Shown here: positions 51,431-60,930 of the stretch, one piece after another
Layout: the number at the start of each line of letters is the position of its first letter
Position numbering within the stretch: position 1 is the first letter of the stretch
NCBI RefSeq assembly: GCF_000702585.1
Contig: NZ_JNIQ01000001.1
Coordinates: 380,501-444,500, forward strand
DNA from: Exiguobacterium aurantiacum DSM 6208
Lineage (GTDB): Bacteria; Bacillota; Bacilli; Exiguobacteriales; Exiguobacteriaceae
Direction of reading: 5' to 3'
Length of the DNA stretch: 64,000 nt
Translations under genes and position numbers: made by a program
The notes under the pieces: model-generated
The model's database searches: none
What the model was told of the DNA's origin: nothing
Seen by the model: the letters and a program-made list of their open reading frames with translations, nothing else

Positions 51431-54205
51431 TTATCCGTTTTTCATGCTGAACGAGTCGGCGAGCGTGAACGTGATGTCTTTCACGTCGAGTCCACCGAGC
51501 GCGAAATAGAGCTGCAAGTAGTTGTGTTGATTCAAGAAGAACACTTGCTTCGTCTGTGTCACCCATTCCCCGTCCGTCCCGTTGAACGTGAACGTCGGGC
51601 CCGGGATGTTGTTCGCGAACAGCGTCACCGGCATCTGGGCGAGTTCGCCCGCGTCCGATTTTGCCGTGATCGTCACGTCATACGTCCCCGTCTCATTGAC
51701 CGATACGGCGAAGACGTGCATGCTTCCTGTCGATGTGTTGGCATCATTCAAACTGACAGGTTCTCCGCTCGCGAGGTGGCGATACGTCACATCAAAGTCG
51801 ATGGCCTGACCGGCTTCCTCGTCAAGACCGATCACCTCGACCGATCCGTCGTGGATGCCGAGCTCACGCTCCATCGCTGAAGACGTCAACACGAACCGGC
51901 AAATGTTCGCCGCGCTCCGGAGCAGCTCCCCGCGTGTGAGAGAGCCGTCGGCGAGCGCCGCCGCTGTGTTATCGTCGAACGAGTTCGTATCCGGACGGTC
52001 GACGACCATATACAAGTCGTTTTGTGAGCGTACCATCGCCGCCGTGTTTTGACGGTTGGCCGGCTCGTCCTCGCGGGCGTTCACTTTCGCCCACCAGTCG
52101 GTCATGACGATGCCTTCAAAGCCCCACTCGTCGCGAAGGACGCGCGTGTTCTGGTCATAGAGACCGGCCGTCCAAACGCCGTTGACGGCGCCGTACGTCG
52201 TCATGATCGACGTTGCCTTGCCTTCCTTCACCGCCATCTCGAACCCTTTCAAATAAATCTCACGAAGCGCCCGCTCGGAGACGACCGAGTCGATGTCGTG
52301 GCGATGGGCTTCTTGGTTGTTGGCACTGAAATGCTTGAGCGTCCCGGTCACGCCGACACGGTGCATCCCGTTCAACTGGGCGATCGCCATCTTGCCCGTC
52401 ATGTGCGGGTCTTCCGAGAAGTACTCGAAGTTCCGGCCGTTGAGCGGGTTGCGGTGAATGTTCATCCCTGGTCCGAGGAGCGTATCGACCCGGTTCTTCC
52501 GCATCTCAAGTCCTGTCATCTCGAACAAGTCTTCCACTAATCGCGTGTTGAACGTCGAGGCGAGCAGCGTCCCGTTCGGAAGCGCGAACGCTTTCGTCCC
52601 GATGTCCATGCGGATGCCGGACGGGCCGTCCGCACAACAGGCGGCTGGGATGCCGAACGTTTCGAGACGGTCCGACACCCCGCCGAACGCGGCGGCCGTC
52701 CCCGGCGTCACGCGTGGTGAGTTCATGCCTTGACCGCGGACGATGCAGGCGAGGTCCTCGTCCGTCAGTTGGTCGAGGAACGTCTCGAGGTCTGCTTTCC
52801 CGTGATAGACGTCTGCGAGCTTCACGCCTGTGTCGCCTGTCTCTTCACGCACGACCGGACGTTCTGCTAGATAACGTGCCTCGACGTCGACGCTGCGGAG
52901 CGGTGCCGCCTCGTAGCCGACCGTCAAGCCGGTTTCCGTCGCACGCGGTTTGATGCGCTCGAACGATGTGACCGGAGCCATATTCTCGCTGAGCGTCTCG
53001 ACGACCTCGAGCGCCTCGACCGCATAGTCGTAGAACGCCTCAGCCGAACGGACGTCGGTGCCGGCGTAGAGGCGATACATGCCGGCCTCTACCACGAAGC
53101 TTGATTCGTGACCGGTCGCACCATTGTCGTCATAGCTCGCGAACTCTGTGATGGGAACGCGCAGCGTGAGCGTCTCCCGCTCACCCGGCGCCAAGAGATT
53201 TGTTTTGTCGAAGGCGACGAGCGCACGGGCCGGGTTGCCGAGCACGCCTTGCGGCTTCTCGACGTACAGCTGCACGACTTCTTTCCCGGCGACGTCTCCC
53301 GTGTTCACGACGTCAATCGTCACCGTGATGACCCCGTTCGTCTCATCTGAAGACACGACGCCCGTGGCGAACGTCGTATACGACAACCCGAATCCGAACG
53401 GATAGAGCACATCGTCTTTCGCGAACGTCTCAAAGTAGCGATAGCCGACGTAGATGTCTTCTTGATAAATGCCTTTGTCGGCATGTCCGAAGTTTTTCGT
53501 CGACGGATAGTCGTCGATCGATTTCGCAATCGTGTCGGTCAATTTACCGGACGGGCTGACCGTTCCCGTCAGTACATCGACAAGTCCGGTGCCACCTTCA
53601 AGACCACCTTGCCATGCGTAGAGGATCGCGCTCGGTTCGTTCGCCCAACGCATATCGATGATGTTTCCGACGTTCAAGACGACAGCCGTCTTCGAAAACG
53701 TCCGCGATACTTTATTGATCAACTCGAGTTCGATGTCGGTCAACAAATAACTGCCCGGGTCGGCCGTGTTGTCGCGGTCTTCCCCAGCTGTGCGTCCGAT
53801 GAAAACGAGCGCGACGTCTGATACGGCAGCCGCTCGCTCAACGAGTTCATCCGTCACCGCCATCTCCGGTTGTGACCACGGTTCGCCGGCCCAGCCGACG
53901 CCTTGGTCGAACGGGTTCTCCTCGACCCACGCCTCGTACGTTTCGAGGAGCGACTCGTTGACGTCGATCCCTTCCGTCGCTTGAAGCGCCTCGAGCGGAC
54001 TCGTCACGTGAGAGACGTTGACCATCCCGCCAGAACCGGTGCCGCTCTTGTAGTAGTTGAATTGACTGCGGCCAAAGACGGAAACGGTCGTCCCGGCTTT
54101 TAGTGGGAGCGTCGCCTGCTCGTTCTTTAACAGGACGGCCCCTTCTGAAACGGCTGTCCGTGCCAGTTGTTTATATGTATCCCAGTTCAATGTGTATGTC
54201 TTCAT
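51431..54205 (-). CDS. GH3 beta-glucosidase with permuted domain order
   Basis: 924 aa. The C-terminal GH3 domain comes first (residues about 10-270: AVLLKNEQATLPL, GGMVNVSHVTSPL, FGFGLSYT), then an Fn3-like domain (GVITVTIDVVNTGDVAGKEV). The GH3 barrel follows (LGPGMNIHRNPLNGRNFEYF, GTLKHFSANNQEAHRHD) with the nucleophile Asp in FEGIVMTDWWA, and a beta-sandwich tail of CBM-like type ends it. No signal peptide. It probably hydrolyses glucan oligomers inside the cell, following the GH16 enzyme outside. Start overlaps the esterase stop (ATGA-type coupling). Confidence 0.9.
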   Translation of the reverse strand: MKTYTLNWDTYKQLARTAVSEGAVLLKNEQATLPLKAGTTVSVFGRSQFNYYKSGTGSGGMVNVSHVTSPLEALQATEGIDVNESLLETYEAWVEENPFDQGVGWAGEPWSQPEMAVTDELVERAAAVSDVALVFIGRTAGEDRDNTADPGSYLLTDIELELINKVSRTFSKTAVVLNVGNIIDMRWANEPSAILYAWQGGLEGGTGLVDVLTGTVSPSGKLTDTIAKSIDDYPSTKNFGHADKGIYQEDIYVGYRYFETFAKDDVLYPFGFGLSYTTFATGVVSSDETNGVITVTIDVVNTGDVAGKEVVQLYVEKPQGVLGNPARALVAFDKTNLLAPGERETLTLRVPITEFASYDDNGATGHESSFVVEAGMYRLYAGTDVRSAEAFYDYAVEALEVVETLSENMAPVTSFERIKPRATETGLTVGYEAAPLRSVDVEARYLAERPVVREETGDTGVKLADVYHGKADLETFLDQLTDEDLACIVRGQGMNSPRVTPGTAAAFGGVSDRLETFGIPAACCADGPSGIRMDIGTKAFALPNGTLLASTFNTRLVEDLFEMTGLEMRKNRVDTLLGPGMNIHRNPLNGRNFEYFSEDPHMTGKMAIAQLNGMHRVGVTGTLKHFSANNQEAHRHDIDSVVSERALREIYLKGFEMAVKEGKATSIMTTYGAVNGVWTAGLYDQNTRVLRDEWGFEGIVMTDWWAKVNAREDEPANRQNTAAMVRSQNDLYMVVDRPDTNSFDDNTAAALADGSLTRGELLRSAANICRFVLTSSAMERELGIHDGSVEVIGLDEEAGQAIDFDVTYRHLASGEPVSLNDANTSTGSMHVFAVSVNETGTYDVTITAKSDAGELAQMPVTLFANNIPGPTFTFNGTDGEWVTQTKQVFFLNQHNYLQLYFALGGLDVKDITFTLADSFSMKNG

Positions 54206-55281
54206 CTTGTCATCTCCTTTAATCCATTTGCGATTTCAGCCAAGCAATCTTCTGCTTGGGGATAGTCACCGAGTTTGTCCATGAATGCGTGATCCATCCC
54301 TCGGTATTGAATCAATCTCGTCTTCACCCCGTCACGCGCCAACTTCCGCGCGTACGCCTCACCTTCGAGCCGTAAATAGTCGTACTCGGCCGTGATGATC
54401 AAAGCGGGCGGTAAGCCAGTCACATCATCCGCGAACAACGGCGACACGAGCGGATTGGTCAGCTCGGCCTTGCCTTGCAGGTATACCTCATTCAGCAGTC
54501 CATCCGAATCGGCGAGCGCCGTGACGACGCCTCGAATGAGCTCATGGTGATGCTGAATCTCGTACTGTCCGATATCCCATTTATAATCGGCTGTCGGGAT
54601 CGAGCCCAAGTTGACGACCGGATAAACGAGCGCTTGGAAGGTGATCCAGTTCGTGCCTTGCGCCCGGTCCATGAGGCAACACGCCGTCGCCAAGTTCCCG
54701 CCGGCACTGTCACCGGCGACCACGATTTGATGGCGGTCGACGTTTAACTCTTCTGCCTGCGTGTACACCCATTCGACGGCGGCGAAGCAGTCGTCAAGCC
54801 CTGCTGGGAATGGATGCTCCGGCGCTAACCGGTAATCGACCGAAACGACGAGTGCGTTCGCCTTCTCCGCGAGCCGTTTACACGGATTCTCGACCGTATC
54901 GAGCGTGCCGCCGAAGAAGCCGCCGCCGTGGAAAAAGAGGATCACCGGTAACGTCTCGATCACGTCCGGGCGATACATCCGAGCCGGAACATCCCCGTCT
55001 CGGCTCGGAATGTTGACCGTCTCCGTCGTGATGACGGTCGTCGTCACGTCCCGGTTCGGCCAGCCCATGCTCGCCCGGGCACTCGCTAAATCGAAAGCCT
55101 CGGGTCCGTCAGACGGCACAAAGGAGCGCATCGTGGCGAGCACCCGCGGGTCGAGGTCGCCCGGGACGTTCGAGTCCGGGATTGGTTTGGTGATGGTCTC
55201 GACACCTTCAATCGTATGAGACTGACGTACGGTTTCGAGTCGCTTGACTAACCGTTCATATGTTTCAACATCGTTCAACAT
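54202..55281 (-). CDS. alpha/beta hydrolase, HSL-type esterase
   Basis: 359 aa. Oxyanion motif FFHGGGFFGG, nucleophile GDSAGGNLA, Asp in ITAEYDYLR and His in GMDHAFM form the hormone-sensitive-lipase-like set. It may remove acyl or acetyl groups from sugar oligomers, judging from its overlap with the GH3 gene, but the substrate is unknown. Confidence 0.87.
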   Translation of the reverse strand: MLNDVETYERLVKRLETVRQSHTIEGVETITKPIPDSNVPGDLDPRVLATMRSFVPSDGPEAFDLASARASMGWPNRDVTTTVITTETVNIPSRDGDVPARMYRPDVIETLPVILFFHGGGFFGGTLDTVENPCKRLAEKANALVVSVDYRLAPEHPFPAGLDDCFAAVEWVYTQAEELNVDRHQIVVAGDSAGGNLATACCLMDRAQGTNWITFQALVYPVVNLGSIPTADYKWDIGQYEIQHHHELIRGVVTALADSDGLLNEVYLQGKAELTNPLVSPLFADDVTGLPPALIITAEYDYLRLEGEAYARKLARDGVKTRLIQYRGMDHAFMDKLGDYPQAEDCLAEIANGLKEMTR

Positions 55282-55421
55282 ATCGAGTGGTCCCCTTCCA
55301 GTTCAACGTTAGTAATGTATTCACAACAGCGATGATTCACACGTGCACAAGAAGAAATTGACAATCCCTCTTCTTTTCCCTACTATTTCTACTAATACCC
55401 AAATGGAGAGGGATGAATGGA

Positions 55422-56558
55422 ATGACTGATATACAGTATGACATCGCCGTGATCGGGGCTGGGACGATGGGGATGGCGGCCGCCTCGTTTTTGACAGCAC
55501 GAGGTGCGAAGACGCTCGTCATCGATGCCTTCGACCCGCCCCACGATAAAGGGAGTCATCATGGTGATACGCGAATGATTCGCCACGCTTACGGAGAAGG
55601 GCGACAATACGTCGCGCTCGTCAAACGGGCTCAGACATTGTGGGAAGAACTAGACCGCGAGACGGCTTATCCCGTTTTCCAAAAGACAGGTGTCCTCGGC
55701 CTAGGTCCAGCCGATTCTGTGTTCTTGAACGAGATGATCGCCTCTGCCGACGAACATGACTTGTCGCTTCAACGTCTTTCGTCTGCGGACATCATGAACC
55801 GTTGGCCTGGCCTTTCGGTTCCAGACGATTATATCGGCTGTTTCGAGACGGAATCGGGCCTGCTCTATAGCGAGAATGCGATTCGGGCGTATCGCGAGCG
55901 TGCTGTTCGAAACGGTGCCACCCTCGCCATGAACACGCCGGTCGTCTCCATCACACCGACAGCCGTCGGCATCACGATCGCGACACGGAACGAGACGTTC
56001 CACGCGAAGAAAGTGATCGTGACGGTCGGGGCTTGGGCGAAACAGCTCCTTCCTGATATCTCGCTTCCGCTGCAACCGACGAGAAAAGTCGTTGGTTGGT
56101 TCGATGCCGATGAAACATTGTTCAGCGACACGGCGTTCCCTTCTTTCTTTGTCGAGGACGACGAACGCATGTTTTACGGTTTCCCAAGCCTAGATGGTTC
56201 CGGCTTGAAAGTCGGTCGTACCGATGGCGGACAGCCAATTGAACCGGGTATACATACGCAAGACTTTGGCCGCTACGACGCGGACGAAGGTGACTTGCGA
56301 CAATTCTTATCCACCTATATGCCGACGGCGAACGGTCCGTTGAAACGAGGTAAGACGTGCCTTTATACGATGTCGAGCGACCATGACTTCATCGTCGACT
56401 TTCATCCCGAGCACGACTCGATTCTGTTCGCATGCGGCTTCTCAGGTCATGGATTCAAGTTTGGTAGCGTCATGGGTGAAGTGTTGAGCGAACTCACGTT
56501 AAACGGCGAGACACCATTCGATTTATCACGCTTCCGCTTGTCCCGTTTTCAGGCATGA
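55422..56558 (+). CDS. N-methyl-tryptophan/sarcosine oxidase-like flavoenzyme (SolA type)
   Basis: 378 aa from ATG 55422, nine nt after GGAGAGGG. DAO fold with YDIAVIGAGTMGMAAASFL, then the MTOX/MSOX segment GSHHGDTRMIRHAYGEG and a late ACGFSGHGFKFGSVMGE containing the loop Lys/Gly pattern. It oxidises an N-methyl amino acid and yields H2O2. Divergent from the esterase gene. Confidence 0.87.
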   Translation: MTDIQYDIAVIGAGTMGMAAASFLTARGAKTLVIDAFDPPHDKGSHHGDTRMIRHAYGEGRQYVALVKRAQTLWEELDRETAYPVFQKTGVLGLGPADSVFLNEMIASADEHDLSLQRLSSADIMNRWPGLSVPDDYIGCFETESGLLYSENAIRAYRERAVRNGATLAMNTPVVSITPTAVGITIATRNETFHAKKVIVTVGAWAKQLLPDISLPLQPTRKVVGWFDADETLFSDTAFPSFFVEDDERMFYGFPSLDGSGLKVGRTDGGQPIEPGIHTQDFGRYDADEGDLRQFLSTYMPTANGPLKRGKTCLYTMSSDHDFIVDFHPEHDSILFACGFSGHGFKFGSVMGEVLSELTLNGETPFDLSRFRLSRFQA

Positions 56559-56657
56559 ACGACGAACTGCCTCGTTTCGTGTATAATGAGGCGTAATCCA
56601 AATCGCTAATGAAAATTTCGAATACAGAAGTTTCTTACATGAAAACGAGGTAAACAC

Positions 56658-58103
56658 ATGAATCAACCACAATTTGCAGACTACCGTTTAAGCGAAGAAA
56701 TCCAACGCGCACTCGGTATTATGAAGTACGTCGCTCCGACCGAGGTTCAACAGAAAGTCATCCCGCTCGCACTCGAGCGTCAAGACCTCGTCGTCAAAGC
56801 GCAAACCGGGAGCGGGAAGACAGCCGCCTTCGGTATCCCGGTCACGGAGCTGATCGATTGGGCCGAGAACAAGCCGCAAGTCTTGATTCTCACGCCGACG
56901 CGCGAACTCGCCGTCCAAGTCCGGGAAGACATGACGAACATTGGCCGCTTCAAGCGCATCAAAGCGGCAGCGGTCTACGGGAAAGAACCGTTCTCGAAGC
57001 AACGCGAAGAATTGAAACAAAAGACGCACATCGTCGTCGGGACACCGGGACGCGTCATGGACCATATCGAACGCGAGACGCTCGCTTTAGACAAAATCGA
57101 GTACTTGATTATCGATGAGGCGGATGAGATGTTGAACCGCGGCTTCCTCGCCGACGTCGAAGCGATTCTCGAGCAGTTGCCGACAGAGCGCGTGACGATG
57201 GTCTTCTCGGCCACGTTCCCGAACGATATCGAGCGCCTTTGCCGACAGCACATGAACGAGCCCGTCCGCATCGCCATCGAATCAGCCGGCGTCACCGCTT
57301 CAACGATTGAACACCGTTTGATCGAAGTCCGCCGCGAAGAGAAACTGTCGGTCTTAAAAGACGTCACTGTCGTCGAGAACCCGGACAGCTGTCTCATCTT
57401 CTGCCGGACGAAAGAACATGTCGACACGGTGTACAGCGAACTCGACCAAGCCGGCTACTCGTGTGAGCGACTCCACGGCGGGCTCGAGCAAGAAGACCGC
57501 TTCGCCGTCATGAACGGCTTCAAGATGGGCAACTTCCGCTATCTCGTCGCGACCGATGTCGCCGCCCGCGGCATCGATGTCGATAATGTCGCCCTCGTCA
57601 TCAACTATGACGTACCGATGGAAAAAGAGAGCTACGTGCACCGGACCGGTCGTACAGGACGCGCCGGGAAGCAAGGAAAAGCGATCACGCTCGCGACGCC
57701 GCACGAAGGCAAGTTCGTCCACGCCATCGAGTCGTTCATCAAGTTCGAGATCCCGCAGATGGACGCGCCGACCGAAAAAGAGGTCGCTCGCAACCAAGCC
57801 GCGTTCGAAGAGAAGTTGAGCGGACGCCGCGTCGTTCGAAACAACAAGACGGCACGTATCAATCAAGACATCATGAAGCTTCACTTCAGCGGCGGGAAGA
57901 AGAAAAAACTCCGCGCCGTCGACTTCGTCGGGACGATCGCCAAAATCCCAGGCGTCACAGCCGACGACATCGGCATCATCACGATCACCGATCAGATGAC
58001 ATACGTCGACATCTTGAACGGTAAAGGTTCGCTCGTTTTAGAAGCGATGGAATCGACACCGATCAAAGGTAAAAAACTAAAAGTGAGTAAAGCCCACAAA
58101 TAA
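56658..58103 (+). CDS. dbpA: DEAD-box RNA helicase DbpA (YxiN-like)
   Basis: 481 aa, ATG 56658 after AACGAGGTAA. Motifs: [12 protein letters not shown] (I), [10 protein letters not shown] (Ia), DEADEML (II), SATFP (III), [12 protein letters not shown] (V), [10 protein letters not shown] (VI). The last 80 residues are a DbpA-type RNA-binding domain that in E. coli and B. subtilis binds hairpin 92 of 23S rRNA. Role: late 50S assembly. TATAAT in its leader region (near 56583) marks the promoter. Confidence 0.94.
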   Translation: MNQPQFADYRLSEEIQRALGIMKYVAPTEVQQKVIPLALERQDLVVKAQTGSGKTAAFGIPVTELIDWAENKPQVLILTPTRELAVQVREDMTNIGRFKRIKAAAVYGKEPFSKQREELKQKTHIVVGTPGRVMDHIERETLALDKIEYLIIDEADEMLNRGFLADVEAILEQLPTERVTMVFSATFPNDIERLCRQHMNEPVRIAIESAGVTASTIEHRLIEVRREEKLSVLKDVTVVENPDSCLIFCRTKEHVDTVYSELDQAGYSCERLHGGLEQEDRFAVMNGFKMGNFRYLVATDVAARGIDVDNVALVINYDVPMEKESYVHRTGRTGRAGKQGKAITLATPHEGKFVHAIESFIKFEIPQMDAPTEKEVARNQAAFEEKLSGRRVVRNNKTARINQDIMKLHFSGGKKKKLRAVDFVGTIAKIPGVTADDIGIITITDQMTYVDILNGKGSLVLEAMESTPIKGKKLKVSKAHK

Positions 58104-58111
58104 ACGGCTAT

Positions 58112-58145
58112 GCCTGAGAAGATTCTTTCTTCTCGGGCTTTTTTA
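58112..58145 (+). terminator. dbpA terminator
   Basis: GCCTGAGAAG and CTTCTCGGGC arms and a T-run. Confidence 0.85.
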
Positions 58146-58159
58146 TTGGCGTCACCTAA

Positions 58160-58175
58160 TCGAAAGCGCTTTCGA
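58160..58175. promoter_or_regulatory. orphan cre-like palindrome
   Basis: TCGAAAGCGCTTTCGA, perfect 16-bp palindrome, between the dbpA terminator and the DUF4317 terminator, with no gene starting nearby. Its core GAAAGCGCTTTC equals the core of the site at 48310. Confidence 0.55.
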
Positions 58176-58268
58176 AAACATGTAAAAAAGGAAGCGTCAA
58201 GAGAACGCTTTCAATGAAATCATACCGATATTGATGCTTAAATTCAACCATCCTCACGCGATTGTCAT

Positions 58269-58296
58269 AAAAAAGCCCAGGCGGATTGCCTGGACT
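58269..58296 (-). terminator. DUF4317 gene terminator
   Basis: Minus strand CCAGGC and GCCTGG arms and GCTTTTTT. The preceding ~90 bp (58176-58268) hold no gene. Confidence 0.8.
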
Positions 58297-58337
58297 CGCT
58301 TCATAGGAACGATGTCTGTCTCTCTGTAAACATCAAC

Positions 58338-59531
58338 TTAGTCGAGCAACTCTTCCGAGATTAACTTGAATCCTTCAATCTCCGTGTCGTCCTCCACTTC
58401 AATCAACAGGCACGGTCTACCTTTATAGTTCACTTGCTTCACGTATTTCAGGTCTTGCGGGCTGATGGCGATATTGGCCACTTTCGTGTTGATTTTAATC
58501 GATTTCGACGTATATTTCGGGATGACGCTGCTCGCTTTCATCTCGTATTGACGGTCATCGACGACTTGTTGGAACGCCGCTTCGACTTTTTCCGTCGTTA
58601 CGTCCTCGACCCCGCTCGCCTTCAATACGATTTCGACCGTGCGGGCATCCATGACCGGCACCGTCTGGTCCTCTTCCTCACGCTCGGCCTCGGCGACAAT
58701 GATTTGGTTAATCTCGTCGTACACAGTCGCGAGCGTCGCCAAGTTGACCTCTTCGCCGATGACGGTCTTGACGACTTCTTCGAACATCGCCTTCTCCTCG
58801 ACGGCCGTCACGATCTCAGTGCCATTCAACACGTTCTCGATGAAGCGATAGTCCGGTTGATGCGGTTTTTGCGCCGCATACAAGATATGGTTGACGTCGG
58901 CCGCGTTGTCCGTGAAGCTCGGGAACATGAACCCGCCGACCGGCGCATCGAGCTTGATGACCGGATTGATGAAAATGTTCGACTTGAACTCGCGTTCGAT
59001 GAAGTCAAAGACGAGCGACTGTTTCGGTAGCTCCGTCTGGTTGATGCTACAGAGGATGAACCGGGACGTCCACACCTCGTCACGCATGTCGATCTCCGTC
59101 TCCTCCGAGTGGCGGCGTGTCGGTTTATTGTATTTGAAGCGGATGAACGTGATGACCATGTCCTTCTCGAACGTGGCGTCCTGTACCGTCTTCAAGGCGA
59201 CCCGTTGCATCAAGGATGCCCAGCCTTCGATATCGTCTGTCTTCAATCCCTCGTAAAGAAGCGTCTGCGTATGGTCACTTTGCCCGGGTTCCGGATGTTG
59301 AAACTTCACCTCGAACAGTTTCTCGTCCATCTTCCCGCCGAGTACTTTTTTGAAATTGGTGAGGAACAGCTCTTGATGTTCCTGCTCGAGAAACGGGAAC
59401 GAGCGCAACTCCTCATGGAAGATCTCATTGCTGTCCTGTCGGATATAAATATTATAAATGTCAGCGATTTTGACCGCCTCTGCATTTAGTTTGAAATGTT
59501 TGCGGATTGCCGCGACTTCTTTTTGATTCAT
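58338..59531 (-). CDS. DUF4317-family protein
   Basis: 397 aa, start 59531 after GGAGTGGGGATGA. MNQKEVAAIRKHFKLNAEAVKI, IADIYNIYIRQDSNEI and FLILCSINQTELPKQ-like strand order (here SRFILCSINQTELPK) match what I recall of DUF4317. Cytosolic, acidic; function unknown. The C-terminal half has DLKYVKQVNYKGRPCLLIEVE. Confidence 0.72.
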   Translation of the reverse strand: MNQKEVAAIRKHFKLNAEAVKIADIYNIYIRQDSNEIFHEELRSFPFLEQEHQELFLTNFKKVLGGKMDEKLFEVKFQHPEPGQSDHTQTLLYEGLKTDDIEGWASLMQRVALKTVQDATFEKDMVITFIRFKYNKPTRRHSEETEIDMRDEVWTSRFILCSINQTELPKQSLVFDFIEREFKSNIFINPVIKLDAPVGGFMFPSFTDNAADVNHILYAAQKPHQPDYRFIENVLNGTEIVTAVEEKAMFEEVVKTVIGEEVNLATLATVYDEINQIIVAEAEREEEDQTVPVMDARTVEIVLKASGVEDVTTEKVEAAFQQVVDDRQYEMKASSVIPKYTSKSIKINTKVANIAISPQDLKYVKQVNYKGRPCLLIEVEDDTEIEGFKLISEELLD

Positions 59532-59784
59532 TCATCCCCACTCCTTCGTTCTTTCCTACGAACCGACTCCATTATACCAATAGTTGCTGTACACGCGTCC
59601 ATGAGTAGTGCTAAAGCCGGGACGTCTGATGTCATATATTATGTCTCTCATCTTAACTTTTCTAATCTTTCTATTCATTTTTGTAAATTTCACGCTTTCT
59701 CGATGACAGCCCATGTATAGTCGATGTGCGTCCACCGGTTGGACGCGCTCGATTCGGTCGTCATACATATGAGGAGGCTCACCC

Positions 59785-60417
59785 ATGTTGAAGAAAATGC
59801 TCAGTTCTTTATTCGCCATCGTTCTCGTTTTGACCACGCTCCACTTCAGTACACCGACCGCTTCGGCCTTGCCGCCGAACATTCCGTCGAAGGCCGACGC
59901 AATCACGAAACTGAACGCGTTGACCGTCCAAGCGGAAGGCGCGATGACCGGCTACAGCCGTGATTTGTTCCCTCATTGGAGCAGTCAAGGGAACGGCTGT
60001 AACACCCGTCACGTCGTCTTGAAGCGTGATGCCGATTCGGTCGTCGACACTTGCCCGGTCACGACCGGAAGATGGTACAGTTACTATGATGGTCTCGTCT
60101 TCACGTCTGCTTCTGATATCGACATCGACCACGTCGTCCCGCTCGCTGAAGCGTGGCGTTCAGGCGCGAGCAGCTGGACATCGACGAAGCGTCAAAGCTT
60201 CGCCAACGATTTGAACGGACCGCAGTTGATTGCCGTATCCGCGACATCAAACCGCTCAAAAGGTGACCAGGACCCGTCGACATGGCAGCCGCCGCGTGCC
60301 GGTGCGCGTTGTGCGTATGCGAAGATGTGGGTTGAGACGAAAAGCCGTTGGGGACTCACGCTTCAATCGTCAGAGAAAGCAGCGCTTCAAACTGCCATCA
60401 ACGCCTGCAGCTATTGA
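59785..60417 (+). CDS. secreted HNH-family nuclease (DUF1524-like)
   Basis: 210 aa, ATG 59785 after GAGGAGGCTC. A signal peptide (residues 1-28, ending TASA-LPP) precedes GYSRDLFPHWSSQGNGCNTR, then DIDIDHVVPLAEAWRSGASSW with the catalytic DHV, and NDLNGPQLIAVSATSNRSKGD. Four Cys in the mature part could form disulfides. Extracellular DNase used in nutrient scavenging or competition is likely from the family. Confidence 0.88.
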   Translation: MLKKMLSSLFAIVLVLTTLHFSTPTASALPPNIPSKADAITKLNALTVQAEGAMTGYSRDLFPHWSSQGNGCNTRHVVLKRDADSVVDTCPVTTGRWYSYYDGLVFTSASDIDIDHVVPLAEAWRSGASSWTSTKRQSFANDLNGPQLIAVSATSNRSKGDQDPSTWQPPRAGARCAYAKMWVETKSRWGLTLQSSEKAALQTAINACSY

Positions 60418-60435
60418 TTCAAAAAGGAGGACATT

Positions 60436-60678
60436 ATGGATCAACAATCGTCTATCTTTAAAGCCTCTCACGGGGTCATGACCGAAGAAGTCGGTGTCAT
60501 CAGCGGCGAACTCGAGCTGAAGACGACGTGCCAAGAAGACGGCACGCTCGAACTTGCGGTCACGTACGTCGGGGCCGCCGAATGGTATACATTACCCGGG
60601 AAAGACTACAAGCTTCACGATGTGCGGGACCACGCCGTCGTGCATCAACTGCTCGTGAACGTCCTCGAGCGGGCGTAA
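60436..60678 (+). CDS. small hypothetical protein downstream of the nuclease
   Basis: 80 aa, ATG 60436 after AAAAAGGAGGAC, 18 bp after the nuclease stop. Soluble and acidic, beta-rich: VGVISGELELKTTC, TLELAVTYVGAAEWYTLPGKD. No family recognised. Operon position allows a role as cytosolic inhibitor of the nuclease, by analogy with NucA/Nin-type pairs only. Confidence 0.65.
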   Translation: MDQQSSIFKASHGVMTEEVGVISGELELKTTCQEDGTLELAVTYVGAAEWYTLPGKDYKLHDVRDHAVVHQLLVNVLERA

Positions 60679-60681
60679 ATG

Positions 60682-60726
60682 AAAAGGAGTCGCGACACCT
60701 CATTTGGGTGACGAGACTCCTTTTTG
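60682..60726. terminator. terminator after the 80-aa gene
   Basis: AAAAGGAGTC and GACTCCTTTT outer arms with an inner loop. Confidence 0.8.
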
Positions 60727-60734
60727 GTTGGGGC

Positions 60735-60839
60735 TTACTTCACCATTTTGATGATGGCACGAATAACAAGGAAACTGACCCCAATCATGGCTCCTGCCAA
60801 CAGCAAGCTGGCGCCACCGACGATGCCGAGTGTGAACAT
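60735..60839 (-). CDS. 34-aa single-helix membrane peptide
   Basis: ATG 60839 follows ACGGAGGACC with 5-nt spacing. Sequence starts MFTLGIVGGASLLLAGAMI, continues as one hydrophobic helix, and ends in the basic IRAIIKMVK. Stop TAA at 60737-60735. The ribosome site and composition argue for a real gene. Role unknown; a small membrane regulator or toxin-like peptide is possible. Confidence 0.6.
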   Translation of the reverse strand: MFTLGIVGGASLLLAGAMIGVSFLVIRAIIKMVK

Positions 60840-60930
60840 AATGGTCCTCCGTGGTGATGTGATCATCGTTACTTCCCTACGATATCATCTGTCCCACCAG
60901 TACATAAGCTGCGTTATTTTTTTTCGCCGT

